A DNA stretch of 64,000 nt from Paracoccaceae bacterium (GCA_014872815.1 WKFK01000011.1:62001-126000); one strand, 5' to 3'; shown: positions 17,124 through 26,966, numbered from the stretch's first letter. Translations and numbers: made by a program. Notes: generated from the letters alone by a model not told the origin.

Positions 17124-18427
17124 CAGCGGCTCCTTTCGTGGATTAGCGGAGGCATATCGGGCATCTGGTCGCCAATGTCCATGGCTGCCAACACAGCTGC
17201 GGCGGCCGCATCCGCCTTATCTTCACGACTTGCATGCACCCGCAATAGCGGATCGCCTGCCTTCACCTGCGCCCCCAGTCGAACCACTTCGGAAAAACCC
17301 ACCGCAGGATCGATCACGTCGCTCTCCACCATACGACCGCCGCCAAGACCAACAACTGCAAGCCCAAGTGCTTCGCCGTCAATCTGTGTCACGTAGCCAT
17401 CCCGAGGTGCCTTGACCTCACGGATCACCGAGGCCTCCGGCAAGAACCGCTGCCATTCTTCAACAAAACGCATAGGCCCACCATGCGCAGCCACCATCTT
17501 GCCAAACCGCTCCGCAGCCTGGCCATTTGCCAGCACGTCAACCATCTTGGCAACACCTGCTTCGACATCCGCCGCCAATCCGGCATTGGCCAGCAAAACG
17601 CCGCCCAACGAAACGCTCAACTCCGCCAAAGGTCCCCCTTTGGAACCGCTGAGCACCTCCATGCACTCCGCCACTTCCAGCGCGTTGCCCAGCGATGGTG
17701 CCAACGGTTGGTTCATGTCTGAAATCACAGCGCTGGTAGGACATCCAGCCAAATTGGCCGTGCTCACCAAGGAGTCCGCCAATGCTTCCGCATCCTCCAG
17801 CGTTTTCATGAACGCACCGCTGCCGACCTTCACATCCAGCACCAAGCCATGCAGCCCCGCAGCAAGCTTCTTGGACAAAATCGAGGCTGTGATCAGATCT
17901 AGACTTTCTACCGTGCCGGTCACATCCCGCACCGCGTAAAGCCGCTTGTCCGCAGGCGCGATTTCAGCGGTCGCACTCACAATGGACGCCCCCGCGTCGC
18001 GCACCACCTTGTCAAACTGCGCTTCGTCGAGGCCAGTCTTATAACCCGGAATGGCCTCCAGCTTATCCAGAGTCCCACCGGTGTGCCCAAGCCCTCGCCC
18101 AGACACCATCGGCACATAGGCACCGCAAGCCGCCAAAGCCGGTGCCAGAACCAAACTCACGCAATCGCCAACACCTCCCGTGGAATGCTTGTCGAGCGCA
18201 GGTCCGGGCAAGTCCCAGAACATCGTGTCCCCACTGTCCCGCATCGCCAGGGTCAAGGCCACGCGTCCTTCCTCAGAGAGACCACGCACGCAAACCCCCA
18301 TGGCAAACGCGCCAGCCTGCGCGTCACTGACTGTGCCGTCCGCCAATCCTCTGGCGAACCATGCCAATTCTTCGCGGCTTGGATCTTCCCCTTTGCGCAG
18401 TTGTGCGATGATGGCTCTTGCGTCCAT
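17123..18427 (-). CDS. deoA: Thymidine phosphorylase
   Basis: 434 aa from the ATG at 18427 (MDARAIIAQLRKGE), which has AAGGAG upstream. It splits thymidine or deoxyuridine with phosphate to base plus deoxyribose 1-phosphate. The phosphate-binding family signature DKHSTGGVGD and the nearby VPMVSGRGLGHTGGTLDKLE are present; the C-terminal domain has VGLGGGRM. Product feeds deoB directly downstream. Confidence 0.95.
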   Translation of the reverse strand: MDARAIIAQLRKGEDPSREELAWFARGLADGTVSDAQAGAFAMGVCVRGLSEEGRVALTLAMRDSGDTMFWDLPGPALDKHSTGGVGDCVSLVLAPALAACGAYVPMVSGRGLGHTGGTLDKLEAIPGYKTGLDEAQFDKVVRDAGASIVSATAEIAPADKRLYAVRDVTGTVESLDLITASILSKKLAAGLHGLVLDVKVGSGAFMKTLEDAEALADSLVSTANLAGCPTSAVISDMNQPLAPSLGNALEVAECMEVLSGSKGGPLAELSVSLGGVLLANAGLAADVEAGVAKMVDVLANGQAAERFGKMVAAHGGPMRFVEEWQRFLPEASVIREVKAPRDGYVTQIDGEALGLAVVGLGGGRMVESDVIDPAVGFSEVVRLGAQVKAGDPLLRVHASREDKADAAAAAVLAAMDIGDQMPDMPPLIHERSR

Positions 18428-18443
18428 TCTTTTCTCCTTGTTG

Positions 18444-18851
18444 TTAGTCGCGGTCTTGGTGATCGGCATCCATATGGTCAGACCCGAACGCGCCCGGCAA
18501 CAACTCCGCCATCGTCATTGTCAAACGCACACCATCCAAGTTGGCCAACGTCACCACCGTGTCCTTGTCACCAAACTCCGCAAGCTTTTGCCGACATCCG
18601 CCACAGGGGCTCACCGGCTGCTTGCTATCAGCCACGACAAACACTTCGGTCAGCTTAGTCTCACCCGCCGCCACCATCGCCGCAATTGCGCCAGCTTCGG
18701 CACAGGTCCCTTCGGGATATGCGATGTTCTCTACATTGCAGCCCGCATATACTGTGCCCCCCTCAGACAGCACCGCAGCGCCCACTTTGAAATTCGAATA
18801 GGGCGCATAGGCGTTTTCACGCACGGCAAAAGCCGATTTTTCCAAACTCAT
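18444..18851 (-). CDS. cdd: Cytidine deaminase
   Basis: 135 aa, the tetrameric single-domain type. The zinc site is CAEAGAIAAM (Cys and catalytic Glu) with SPCGGCRQ (two Cys). It deaminates cytidine and deoxycytidine to uridine and deoxyuridine. Its start overlaps the stop of the cupin gene (ATGA), and deoA begins 16 bases after its stop. The C-terminal tail (SDHMDADHQDRD) is slightly long and acidic. Confidence 0.94.
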   Translation of the reverse strand: MSLEKSAFAVRENAYAPYSNFKVGAAVLSEGGTVYAGCNVENIAYPEGTCAEAGAIAAMVAAGETKLTEVFVVADSKQPVSPCGGCRQKLAEFGDKDTVVTLANLDGVRLTMTMAELLPGAFGSDHMDADHQDRD

Positions 18852-19939
18852 GTCTCTGTCACTTTCGTCTTGAACGCCCCCGGCAGCGTGACCTCGAGCA
18901 ATTCGATGTCCGCACTTGGATCAGCGTATCGGGTTTTCATTCCGGGCGGGATCACAAAGGCATCTCCGGCTTCCAGGGCATAGGGCGCACGCCCTTCCCC
19001 TTCCAAAACCATCGTGCCCGTCATCACAAAGGTAAAGTGGATATCCGCATCATGGCGCGCCCATTGCGTCACGCCATCTCCTCGACGGACCACCTGTACG
19101 CCCGCCACATCTTTCGTGTTGGCCGCAATGGTTGTGTCACGACATATGAAGCCCGGCAATCGGAACTCACCCCACTCCGCACCCTCTGCCAGATTATGCA
19201 CAAACCGTTGACCATCCCACTCACGGTCTGGCCTTTCATGAGGAGTCGGAAGCGCCATGTCGTGATCAATTTCAGTCACATGATCCGCGGGCACACCAAT
19301 CTCAATCACCTGTAGATCGTCACTGGCCTCACAGACCCGATGGCGAATTTCCGGCGGCTGGATAAAACAGTCGCCCGCGTTGAGCCGCCGCATCCCCCCT
19401 TGATCTTCATACAGCACATCAACCCATCCATTGACGCAGAAGATCAGCTGAAATCCCACCTTATGATAATGCACCATATCCGGCACCGGCCCGCCATCCG
19501 GGATACGAATATGGCTGGCAATCATCGCGCCACCCAGCCGGTCAGGCACCAAATCACGGTAATGCATCCCGGCGCGTCCGATGACCCAAGGCGCCTGATC
19601 CGCAAGGCGGCGCACCACAAAGGAATGCTGCACTTCCGGCAACACCAAGGGTGGGTTCAATTCTTCGACTTCCACCTTGGTACCATTGGGCGCGGTCAGA
19701 ACACGCGCACCATCGGCAAAGGTATCTGGATCATGCGTCAGAATGCGAATGCACCCCGGCGCTTCCGACGCGCCTTTCTCAATCCGAAGCCGCAGTCCAT
19801 GCCCCGAGAAAACAGCGATCGTCGGATCGTCAGCGGGATAAATCATGTCCATCCGCATTTTGAGAACTTTGGTGTAGAAAGGAATATCGTCGCGCAATTC
19901 CTGCGTCGGCAATCGTACCTCTGCTCGTATTTCGTCCAT
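18848..19939 (-). CDS. VOC-bicupin protein heading the nucleoside salvage operon
   Basis: 363 aa, start backed by GAGGAGAGGG. Three modules can be seen. Residues 1-115 look like a glyoxalase/VOC half (EVRLPTQELRDDIPFYTKVL, then FSGHGLRLRIEKG). Residues about 150-225 form a cupin (HYHKVGFQLIFCVNGWVDVL with PPEIRHRV). Residues 265-355 form a second cupin (ARHDADIHFTFVMTGTMVLE with LEAGDAFVIPPG). Histidines in both cupins could bind metal. The gene overlaps cdd and is first in the operon, so a role in nucleoside, base or deoxysugar handling is inferred. I do not know a characterised member. Confidence 0.75.
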   Translation of the reverse strand: MDEIRAEVRLPTQELRDDIPFYTKVLKMRMDMIYPADDPTIAVFSGHGLRLRIEKGASEAPGCIRILTHDPDTFADGARVLTAPNGTKVEVEELNPPLVLPEVQHSFVVRRLADQAPWVIGRAGMHYRDLVPDRLGGAMIASHIRIPDGGPVPDMVHYHKVGFQLIFCVNGWVDVLYEDQGGMRRLNAGDCFIQPPEIRHRVCEASDDLQVIEIGVPADHVTEIDHDMALPTPHERPDREWDGQRFVHNLAEGAEWGEFRLPGFICRDTTIAANTKDVAGVQVVRRGDGVTQWARHDADIHFTFVMTGTMVLEGEGRAPYALEAGDAFVIPPGMKTRYADPSADIELLEVTLPGAFKTKVTET

Positions 19940-20136
19940 ACCCTCTCCTCACTGCTTCCTGGCGGCAGAATTGTCCGAGAATGTAACCAAATGGTCAAAA
20001 ACTCAACGGCGAATTTTGCGCGCTTTACGCAGAGACATTTTTGCCCATTCCCACGAGAGCGAAACTGGTTTAATGCTGAACCAAATTTTTGCCACACCAC
20101 TCACTGCCCTGCGCACCGCGCAAAACGAGGTCCTCC

Positions 20137-22416
20137 ATGTCCGATAATCGCAACCAATCTCTGCGCGAAGCCGCTCTATTTTACCACGCCAATCCCAAGC
20201 CTGGGAAACTGGAGATCCGCGCCACCAAACCTCTGGCAAACGGCCGGGACCTGTCGCGCGCCTACTCCCCCGGCGTGGCAGAAGCCTGCATCGAGATCAA
20301 AGAAGACCCGGCCAATGCCGCACTTTACACCGCTCGGCAAAACCTCGTGGCCGTGGTTTCCAATGGCTCGGCCGTTCTCGGGCTCGGCAACATCGGGGCA
20401 TTGGCCTCCAAACCGGTAATGGAAGGCAAAGCGGTTCTGTTCAAGAAATTCGCCAACATCGATTGCTTTGACATCGAGCTGGACGAAGCGGACCCAGAGA
20501 AACTGGCAGACATCGTTTGCGCCATGGGCCCAACATTTGGCGCGATCAACCTCGAAGACATCAAAGCGCCAGACTGCTTTATCGTGGAAAAAATCTGTCG
20601 TGAGCGCATGAACATTCCGGTGTTCCATGATGACCAGCACGGCACCGCCATTGTTGTAGGTGCAGCTGCAACCAATGCACTGCAGGTTGCAGGCAAGAAA
20701 TTCGAAGACATCAAGATTGTCTCCACCGGCGGCGGCGCGGCGGGCATTGCCTGCCTCAATATGCTCCTGAAACTGGGCGTGAAGCGCGAAAATGTCTGGC
20801 TCTGCGACATTCACGGCCTGGTTTACGAAGGCCGCGAAGAGGACATGAACCCGCAAAAAGCAGAGTTCGCGCAGAAAACAGACCTGCGCACGCTCGACGA
20901 GGTGATCGACGGCGCCGACATGTTCCTCGGCCTCTCTGGCCCCGGCGTTTTGAAACCGGAGCTGGTCGAAAAGATGTCTGCGCAGCCGATCATCTTTGCA
21001 CTGGCCAACCCGACTCCGGAAATCATGCCAGACGCGGCGCGCAAAGTAGCTCCCGATGCAATCATCGCTACCGGTCGCTCGGACTTCCCGAACCAAGTTA
21101 ACAACGTTCTTTGCTTTCCTTTCATCTTCCGCGGCGCGCTGGATGTGGGGGCCACTGAGATCAATGATGAAATGTGCGTGGCCTGCGTGAACGGCATCGC
21201 AGAACTCGCTCGCGCGACCACGTCTGCCGAAGCCGCAGCCGCCTACAAAGGTGAACAGCTGACCTTTGGCGCGGAATATTTGATCCCCAAACCGTTTGAC
21301 CCGCGCCTCGTTGGCGTGGTGTCCGCCGCCGTGGCCAAAGCCGCCATGGACAGCGGCGTCGCCACCCGCCCCATCGACGACATCGACGCCTATATTCACA
21401 AACTCAACCAGTCGGTTTTCAAATCCGCACTCTTGATGCGCCCTGTGTTCGAAACCGCCCAAAAAGCGGCTCGGCGCATCGTGTTTGCAGAAGGCGAAGA
21501 CGAACGTGTGCTGCGCGCTGCACAGGCAATCCTGGAAGAGACCACAGAGACCCCAATTCTGATTGGCCGCCCAGAAGTGATCGAAGCCCGCTGTGAACGC
21601 GCTGGTCTGTCCATTCGTCCGGGACAGGACTTCCAGATCGTGAACCCGGAAAATGATCCTCGGTATTACGATTACTGGAACAGCTACCACGAACTGATGG
21701 AGCGCGAAGGCGTCACGCCGGATCTGGCCAAAGCGATCATGCGCACCAACACCACCGCGATCGGCGCAATCATGGTGCACCGCGAAGAGGCCGACAGCCT
21801 GATCTGTGGCACCTTTGGTGAATACCGCTGGCACCTGAACTACATCACCCAGGTATTGGGCAACAAATCGCTGTCGCCCCACGGCGCGCTCTCCCTGATG
21901 ATCCTTGAGGACGGTCCGCTGTTCATTGCCGACACGCAAGTCCACGAATTGCCCAGCCCCGAAGATATCGCCCGCATCACCATCGGCGCGGCCCGCCATG
22001 TGCGCCGCTTTGGTCTAGAGCCCAACATTGCGCTCTGCTCACAAAGCCAGTTTGGCAACCATCGCCAAGGGTCCGGTAAGCGCCTGCGCGAAGCCATCGA
22101 AATTCTGGACAGTCGCCCAAGGGATTTCACATACGAGGGCGAAATGAACGTTGACACGGCACTTGACCCCGACCTGCGTGCCCGCGTCTTCCCACGCACA
22201 CGCCTGAACGGCGCCGCCAATGTTCTGGTCTTCGCACACGCAGATGCGGCCTCTGGCGTGCGCAATATTCTCAAAATGCGCGCCGACGCATTGGAAGTGG
22301 GGCCAATTCTGATGGGTATGGGCAACCGGGCACACATTGTCAGCCCGTCGATCACCGCGCGCGGCCTGCTCAACATGGCTGCAATCGCCGGCACACCGGT
22401 GACGCAATACGGCTAA
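20137..22416 (+). CDS. maeB: NADP-dependent malic enzyme with C-terminal phosphotransacetylase-like domain
   Basis: 759 aa from the ATG at 20137. Residues 1-430 are the malic enzyme: SRAYSPGVAEAC, NGSAVLGLGNIGALASKPVMEGK, FHDDQHGTAIV (metal), and the nucleotide-binding GGGAAGIACLNML. Residues 430-759 resemble phosphate acetyltransferase, a domain known in this family to regulate rather than catalyse. It decarboxylates malate to pyruvate, making NADPH, and is needed for growth on C4 acids. It is divergent from the salvage operon. Base use is like the neighbours. Confidence 0.95.
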   Translation: MSDNRNQSLREAALFYHANPKPGKLEIRATKPLANGRDLSRAYSPGVAEACIEIKEDPANAALYTARQNLVAVVSNGSAVLGLGNIGALASKPVMEGKAVLFKKFANIDCFDIELDEADPEKLADIVCAMGPTFGAINLEDIKAPDCFIVEKICRERMNIPVFHDDQHGTAIVVGAAATNALQVAGKKFEDIKIVSTGGGAAGIACLNMLLKLGVKRENVWLCDIHGLVYEGREEDMNPQKAEFAQKTDLRTLDEVIDGADMFLGLSGPGVLKPELVEKMSAQPIIFALANPTPEIMPDAARKVAPDAIIATGRSDFPNQVNNVLCFPFIFRGALDVGATEINDEMCVACVNGIAELARATTSAEAAAAYKGEQLTFGAEYLIPKPFDPRLVGVVSAAVAKAAMDSGVATRPIDDIDAYIHKLNQSVFKSALLMRPVFETAQKAARRIVFAEGEDERVLRAAQAILEETTETPILIGRPEVIEARCERAGLSIRPGQDFQIVNPENDPRYYDYWNSYHELMEREGVTPDLAKAIMRTNTTAIGAIMVHREEADSLICGTFGEYRWHLNYITQVLGNKSLSPHGALSLMILEDGPLFIADTQVHELPSPEDIARITIGAARHVRRFGLEPNIALCSQSQFGNHRQGSGKRLREAIEILDSRPRDFTYEGEMNVDTALDPDLRARVFPRTRLNGAANVLVFAHADAASGVRNILKMRADALEVGPILMGMGNRAHIVSPSITARGLLNMAAIAGTPVTQYG

Positions 22417-22444
22417 CAGCGCCTCAATCGAATGCGACCCAAAA

Positions 22445-22468
22445 CGCGGCGGATCGATTCCCGCCGCG
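22445..22468 (+). terminator. Probable terminator of maeB
   Basis: CGCGGCGG (22445-22452) pairs with 22461-22468, loop ATCGATTC. The T-tract after it is weak (CTTTGCATTTT). Confidence 0.65.
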
Positions 22469-22491
22469 CTTTGCATTTTAAAAATTCGCAA

Positions 22492-22583
22492 CTTTGCAAA
22501 GCCCCCATCAATTTCCAGCGAACCTCAAGCAAACCCACCCATTTGCAAAAATTTGCAATATCATTTGGGTGATACTTGCAAAT
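22492..22583 (+). promoter_or_regulatory. Cluster of TTTGCAAA motifs upstream of prpE
   Basis: CTTTGCAAAG is at 22492-22501. A tandem TTTGCAAA (22542-22549) and TTTGCAAT (22552-22559) sit 10 bases apart. A further CTTGCAAA is at 22575-22582. This palindromic motif is the known recognition element of RamB/ScfR-type short-chain acyl-CoA regulators (PccR in Rhodobacter sphaeroides controls propionyl-CoA genes). Location in front of prpE fits. Confidence 0.65.
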
Positions 22584-22676
22584 TTTCTGCGATAATCCGC
22601 CACGCCACCGCCCCCAAGACTTGCCGCAACGACAGCCGCTCCTCTATCCATTTGGGTAAGGATTAGGAGGACCACC

Positions 22677-24569
22677 ATGTCATATCAGGACGTCTACAAC
22701 GGCTGGAAGAAAGACCCCGAAGCATTTTGGATGCAGGCAGCTGATGCAATTGACTGGGACACCCCGCCCAGCCAGGCGCTTTTTGACAAAGGCGACCACA
22801 TGTACGAGTGGTTCTCCGACGCGAAGGTCAACACCTGCTGGAATGCCGTTGATCGCCATGTCGAAGCGGGGCGCGGAGAGCAGACCGCCATCATCCACGA
22901 CAGCCCAATTACGCACTCCAAGCGCGAAATCTCTTACGTCGAGCTCCGCAACCGCGTCGCCTCCCTCGCCGGCGCGTTGCGCGCCAAAGGCGTGGAAAAA
23001 GGTGACCGCGTCATCATCTATATGCCGATGATCCCCGAAGCGCTCGAAGCCATGCTGGCCTGCGCCCGCCTTGGCGCCATCCACTCGGTGGTGTTTGGCG
23101 GATTTGCCTCCAATGAGTTGGCCGTCCGCATTGACGACGCCAAACCCAAAGCCATCATCGCAGCCTCCTGCGGCCTCGAGCCAGGCCGCGTGGTGCACTA
23201 CAAGCCCCTCCTAGACGGCGCTATTGACCTCGCCACCCACAAGCCCGACTTCTGCGTGATTTTCCAGCGCGAGCAAGAAGTGGCGCAGCTGATCGAAGGC
23301 CGCGATTTTAACTGGCACGGCTTCCAATACGGCGTGGAACCCGCCGAATGTGTGCCGGTCGAAGGCAACCACCCCGCCTACATCCTCTACACCTCTGGCA
23401 CCACCGGCCAACCCAAAGGCGTGGTGCGCCACACAGCGGGCCATCTGGTCGCTTTGAACTGGACCATGAAAAATGTCTTCAACGTCGATCCCGGCGATGT
23501 GTTCTGGGCGGCGTCCGATGTGGGCTGGGTTGTGGGCCACAGCTACATCACCTATGCGCCCCTGATCCACGGCAACACCACCATTGTGTTTGAAGGCAAA
23601 CCGGTTGGCACGCCCGACGCGGGCACCTTCTGGCGGGTGATTTCTGAACACAAAGTCAAAACATTCTTCACAGCTCCTACAGCCTTCCGCGCTGTGAAAC
23701 GCGAAGACCCACAAGGCGAATTTGTGAAGAAGTACGACATGTCCTGCATGGAGCAAGTCTTCCTCGCAGGCGAACGCGCCGACCCGGACACCATCATCTG
23801 GGCACAAGAGCAACTGCAAAAGCCGATCATCGACCACTGGTGGCAAACCGAATTAGGGTATCCGGCGATCTGCAACCCCGTCGGCATTGAGCTTCTGCCC
23901 GTGAAACTCGGCAGCCCCTCCCTGCCGATGCCGGGTTACGACATGAAGGTGCTCGACGAAGGCGGAAACGAGCTCCCTCCTGGTGAACTGGGCGCGATTG
24001 TCAGCAAGCTGCCGTTGCCACCGGGCACACTCCCGACCCTGTGGAATGCCGAGGATCGCTTCAAGAAATCCTACCTGACCAACTTCCCCGGCTATTACGA
24101 AACTGGCGATGCGGGCATGATTGACGAAGACGGTTACGTCTACATCATGGCGCGCACCGACGACGTGATCAACGTCGCAGGCCACCGCCTGTCGACGGGG
24201 GGCATGGAAGAAGTGCTCGCCGGACACCCGGATGTGGCCGAATGTGCTGTTATTGGCGTCGCTGATCAACTCAAAGGCCAGATGCCGGTGGGCTTCCTCT
24301 GCCTCAACGCGGGCACGGATCGCGACCACGGCGAGGTTGTGCAGGAGGTGGTGAAACTGGTGCGCGAGAAAATCGGTCCGGTGGCAGCGTTCAAACTGGC
24401 CGTGGTGGTCGATCGCCTGCCCAAAACCCGATCGGGCAAAATCCTGCGCGGCACCATGGTCAGCATCGCCGACGGCACTGAGTGGAAAATGCCGGCGACC
24501 ATTGATGATCCGGTCATTTTGGATGAAATCACCGTGGCCCTGCAAAGCATTGGCTACGCCAAGTCGTGA
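22677..24569 (+). CDS. prpE: Propionyl-CoA synthetase
   Basis: 630 aa with TTAGGAGG before the ATG. It is an AMP-forming acyl-CoA synthetase. Core motifs are YTSGTTGQPKG (A3), WWQTELG, YYETGDAG, and the lysine motif KTRSGKILRG (A10) that is acetylated in this family. N-terminal DPEAFWMQAADAIDWD and overall length fit PrpE rather than acetyl-CoA synthetase. It activates propionate for the methylmalonyl-CoA route. The TTTGCAAA cluster upstream supports propionate-linked control. Acetate may be a side substrate. Confidence 0.9.
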   Translation: MSYQDVYNGWKKDPEAFWMQAADAIDWDTPPSQALFDKGDHMYEWFSDAKVNTCWNAVDRHVEAGRGEQTAIIHDSPITHSKREISYVELRNRVASLAGALRAKGVEKGDRVIIYMPMIPEALEAMLACARLGAIHSVVFGGFASNELAVRIDDAKPKAIIAASCGLEPGRVVHYKPLLDGAIDLATHKPDFCVIFQREQEVAQLIEGRDFNWHGFQYGVEPAECVPVEGNHPAYILYTSGTTGQPKGVVRHTAGHLVALNWTMKNVFNVDPGDVFWAASDVGWVVGHSYITYAPLIHGNTTIVFEGKPVGTPDAGTFWRVISEHKVKTFFTAPTAFRAVKREDPQGEFVKKYDMSCMEQVFLAGERADPDTIIWAQEQLQKPIIDHWWQTELGYPAICNPVGIELLPVKLGSPSLPMPGYDMKVLDEGGNELPPGELGAIVSKLPLPPGTLPTLWNAEDRFKKSYLTNFPGYYETGDAGMIDEDGYVYIMARTDDVINVAGHRLSTGGMEEVLAGHPDVAECAVIGVADQLKGQMPVGFLCLNAGTDRDHGEVVQEVVKLVREKIGPVAAFKLAVVVDRLPKTRSGKILRGTMVSIADGTEWKMPATIDDPVILDEITVALQSIGYAKS

Positions 24570-24576
24570 CCTCGGA

Positions 24577-24594
24577 GCGGGGGCCAGCCCCCGC
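24577..24594. repeat. Short GC-rich palindrome after prpE
   Basis: GCGGGGGC-CA-GCCCCCGC, followed by ACCCCCGGGATATTT. It lies in the gap between convergent prpE and nadK. It looks like the REP-like GGGGC/GCCCC + CCCGGGATATTT element often met between genes in Rhodobacterales; that identification is from memory. Confidence 0.5.
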
Positions 24595-24661
24595 ACCCCC
24601 GGGATATTTACAGACAGTGAATGAAAGTGAGCGCGCCGCACAAATAGCGCGCTGATTTTGT

Positions 24662-25423
24662 TTACACAAACTGCTCGCGGATAAGGCGCTCTTCCAGACC
24701 GTGGCCAGGATCAAACAGAATCCTATGCGCGACGCTCTCATCCGAATGGATTTCAACCGCGGCCACGTTCTCGATCGCGCGGCTGTCGGCATGGGCCATA
24801 ACAGGCCGCTTGTTTGGCTCAAGCACCTCAAAAGTCACAGTGGCCTGCTTTGGCAACAAGGCCCCCCGCCATCGACGGGGCCGAAACGGCGCGATCGCTG
24901 TGAGCGCGAGCACGTCAGAGCCAATCGGCAAGATGGGCCCGTGCGCGGAATAATTATAGGCAGTGGAGCCCGCAGGCGTGCTGATCAAGGCGCCATCACA
25001 CACCAGTTCCTCCATGCGCAATCGCCCATCAATCTTGATGCGCAACTTCGCCGCCTGAGGCCCCGCACGCAGCAGCGAGACTTCGTTAATTGCCAGCGCT
25101 TCATGAACGGAACTGTCAACGCAGGTCGCCCGCATCGCCAGCGGGTTGAGCGTCTCCTCTTCCGCTTCGGCGAGCCGCTCAATCAAATCACTTTCCGAAT
25201 AGGTGTTCATCAGGAAGCCGACAGTGCCGCGGTTCATGCCATAGACCGGCGCTGACAAGGCTTGCGTGTCATGCAGAGTGTGCAGCATGAAACCGTCACC
25301 GCCCAGCGCGACAATCACATCCGCCTCCTCTGACAGGACATTGCCATACCGGCCAATCAAGGCCGCCCGCGCGGTCTGTGCCACCGGCGCATTGCTGGCC
25401 ACAAAAGCGATTCTTTCGGACAT
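24662..25423 (-). CDS. nadK: NAD kinase
   Basis: 253 aa. It phosphorylates NAD to NADP. The GGDG motif is in [15 protein letters not shown]; further family features are [20 protein letters not shown] (ADP-ribose contact) and the Gly-rich [21 protein letters not shown]. Convergent with prpE. It supplies NADP used by the malic enzyme and by Zwf elsewhere in the window, but no operon link exists. Confidence 0.93.
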   Translation of the reverse strand: MSERIAFVASNAPVAQTARAALIGRYGNVLSEEADVIVALGGDGFMLHTLHDTQALSAPVYGMNRGTVGFLMNTYSESDLIERLAEAEEETLNPLAMRATCVDSSVHEALAINEVSLLRAGPQAAKLRIKIDGRLRMEELVCDGALISTPAGSTAYNYSAHGPILPIGSDVLALTAIAPFRPRRWRGALLPKQATVTFEVLEPNKRPVMAHADSRAIENVAAVEIHSDESVAHRILFDPGHGLEERLIREQFV

Positions 25424-25531
25424 CTGTGCCCTGGCTCCATTCCCAAACCGACAGGTTTCCCCGCCTCGCCAAAGGTTTCCTATGGCGTCATATGTTTATC
25501 CCCTGCACCATCTGCGGCGTTGAGGCAAGAT

Positions 25532-25589
25532 GTTGCGTCGCTTTCGACCCTTTCAACACTCCCAGCTTTCCTTTAGGAAGCGCAGCAAC
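25532..25589 (+). promoter_or_regulatory. Possible structured leader of glyA
   Basis: GTTGC and GCTTTC (25532-25545) can pair with GGAAGC and GCAAC (25576-25589), leaving a 2x2 internal loop and a 30-base apical loop. The 3' arm ends 23 bases before the glyA start. It does not match a riboswitch I know. Confidence 0.3.
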
Positions 25590-25612
25590 GCGAACCCCAT
25601 GATCTGGAGCCC

Positions 25613-26911
25613 ATGCCCATGTCCACGACCCGTGATACTGGCTTTTTCACTGAATCTCTCTCCGCCCGCGACCCAGAGCTTTTTGGCTCAATCACCAATG
25701 AGCTGGGTCGCCAGCGTGATGAGATCGAGCTGATCGCATCCGAGAACATCGTATCCGCTGCCGTGATGGAGGCGCAGGGCTCTGTGCTGACAAACAAATA
25801 CGCCGAAGGCTACCCGGGCCGCCGCTACTACGGTGGCTGCCAGTATGTGGACGTCGCAGAAAATCTCGCCATTGACCGTGCCAAGGAACTCTTTGGCTGT
25901 GGCTTTGCCAACGTTCAGCCAAACTCCGGCTCCCAGGCCAACCAAGGTGTCTTCACCGCTCTGCTTCAACCTGGCGACACCATCCTGGGCATGAGCCTTG
26001 ATGCCGGTGGTCACTTGACCCACGGCGCCAAACCAAACCAATCCGGCAAATGGTTCAACGCCATTCATTATGGTGTGCGCAAACAAGACAGCCTGTTGGA
26101 CTACGATCAGGTTCAGGCTCTCGCGACCGAGCACAAACCAAAGCTCATCATTGCTGGCGGCTCCGCAATCCCACGTCAAATCGACTTCGCCAAGTTCCGC
26201 GAAATTGCCGACTCTGTGGGCGCGTACCTGTTGGTCGACATGGCGCACTTTGCGGGTCTAGTGGCTGCAGGGGAACACCCGTCCCCATTCCCTTACGCGG
26301 ACGTGGCCACCACCACCACACACAAAACCCTGCGTGGCCCGCGTGGCGGCATGATCCTCACCAACGATGAAGCGCTTGCCAAGAAGTTCAACTCCGCGAT
26401 CTTCCCTGGCATCCAGGGCGGCCCGCTGATGCATGTGATTGCCGGTAAAGCCGCTGCCTTCGGCGAGGCGCTGCGTCCAGAATTCAAAGAGTATCAAAAG
26501 CAAGTGCGCGCCAACGCAGTGGCTCTTGCGGATCAACTGATGAAAGGTGGCTTGGACATCGTTACTGGCGGTACCGACACCCACGTAATGCTCGTTGATC
26601 TGCGCCCGAAAGGTGTGAAAGGCAACGCCACTGAGAAAGCGCTCGGCCGCGCCTTCATCACCTGCAACAAAAACGGCATCCCATTTGACCCTGAAAAACC
26701 TATGGTGACGTCCGGCATCCGTCTGGGCACCCCGGCAGGCACCACCCGCGGCTTTGGCGAAGACGAGTTCCGCGCGATTGCCGACATGATTGTCGAAGTG
26801 GTTGATGGCCTCGCCGCCAACGGTGAGGAAGGCAACGCCGAAGTCGAAGCAGCCGTGAAAGACAAAGTCGCAGCCCTCTGTGCCAAATTCCCGCTGTACC
26901 CGAACCTATAA
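25613..26911 (+). CDS. glyA: Serine hydroxymethyltransferase
   Basis: 432 aa from the ATG at 25613; an ATG at 25619 is equally possible. It is a PLP enzyme that interconverts serine and glycine and loads one-carbon units on tetrahydrofolate. Visible are [39 protein letters not shown], and the PLP lysine motif [13 protein letters not shown]. It is followed by a strong terminator. Confidence 0.97.
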   Translation: MPMSTTRDTGFFTESLSARDPELFGSITNELGRQRDEIELIASENIVSAAVMEAQGSVLTNKYAEGYPGRRYYGGCQYVDVAENLAIDRAKELFGCGFANVQPNSGSQANQGVFTALLQPGDTILGMSLDAGGHLTHGAKPNQSGKWFNAIHYGVRKQDSLLDYDQVQALATEHKPKLIIAGGSAIPRQIDFAKFREIADSVGAYLLVDMAHFAGLVAAGEHPSPFPYADVATTTTHKTLRGPRGGMILTNDEALAKKFNSAIFPGIQGGPLMHVIAGKAAAFGEALRPEFKEYQKQVRANAVALADQLMKGGLDIVTGGTDTHVMLVDLRPKGVKGNATEKALGRAFITCNKNGIPFDPEKPMVTSGIRLGTPAGTTRGFGEDEFRAIADMIVEVVDGLAANGEEGNAEVEAAVKDKVAALCAKFPLYPNL

Positions 26912-26935
26912 GAAAAGCGGCTCCCACAATAAGTA

Positions 26936-26966
26936 CGCCCGGCTCTCGAAGCCGGGCGTTTTTTAT
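26936..26966 (+). terminator. Terminator of glyA
   Basis: The perfect 9-bp stem CGCCCGGCT/AGCCGGGCG with loop CTCGA is followed by TTTTTTATTTT. The T-tract overlaps the stop codon of the small minus-strand gene at 26963. Confidence 0.93.

Noticed and set aside
20176-21999. 607-codon minus-strand frame
   Set aside because: Antisense shadow of maeB; the plus frame is a clear malic enzyme.
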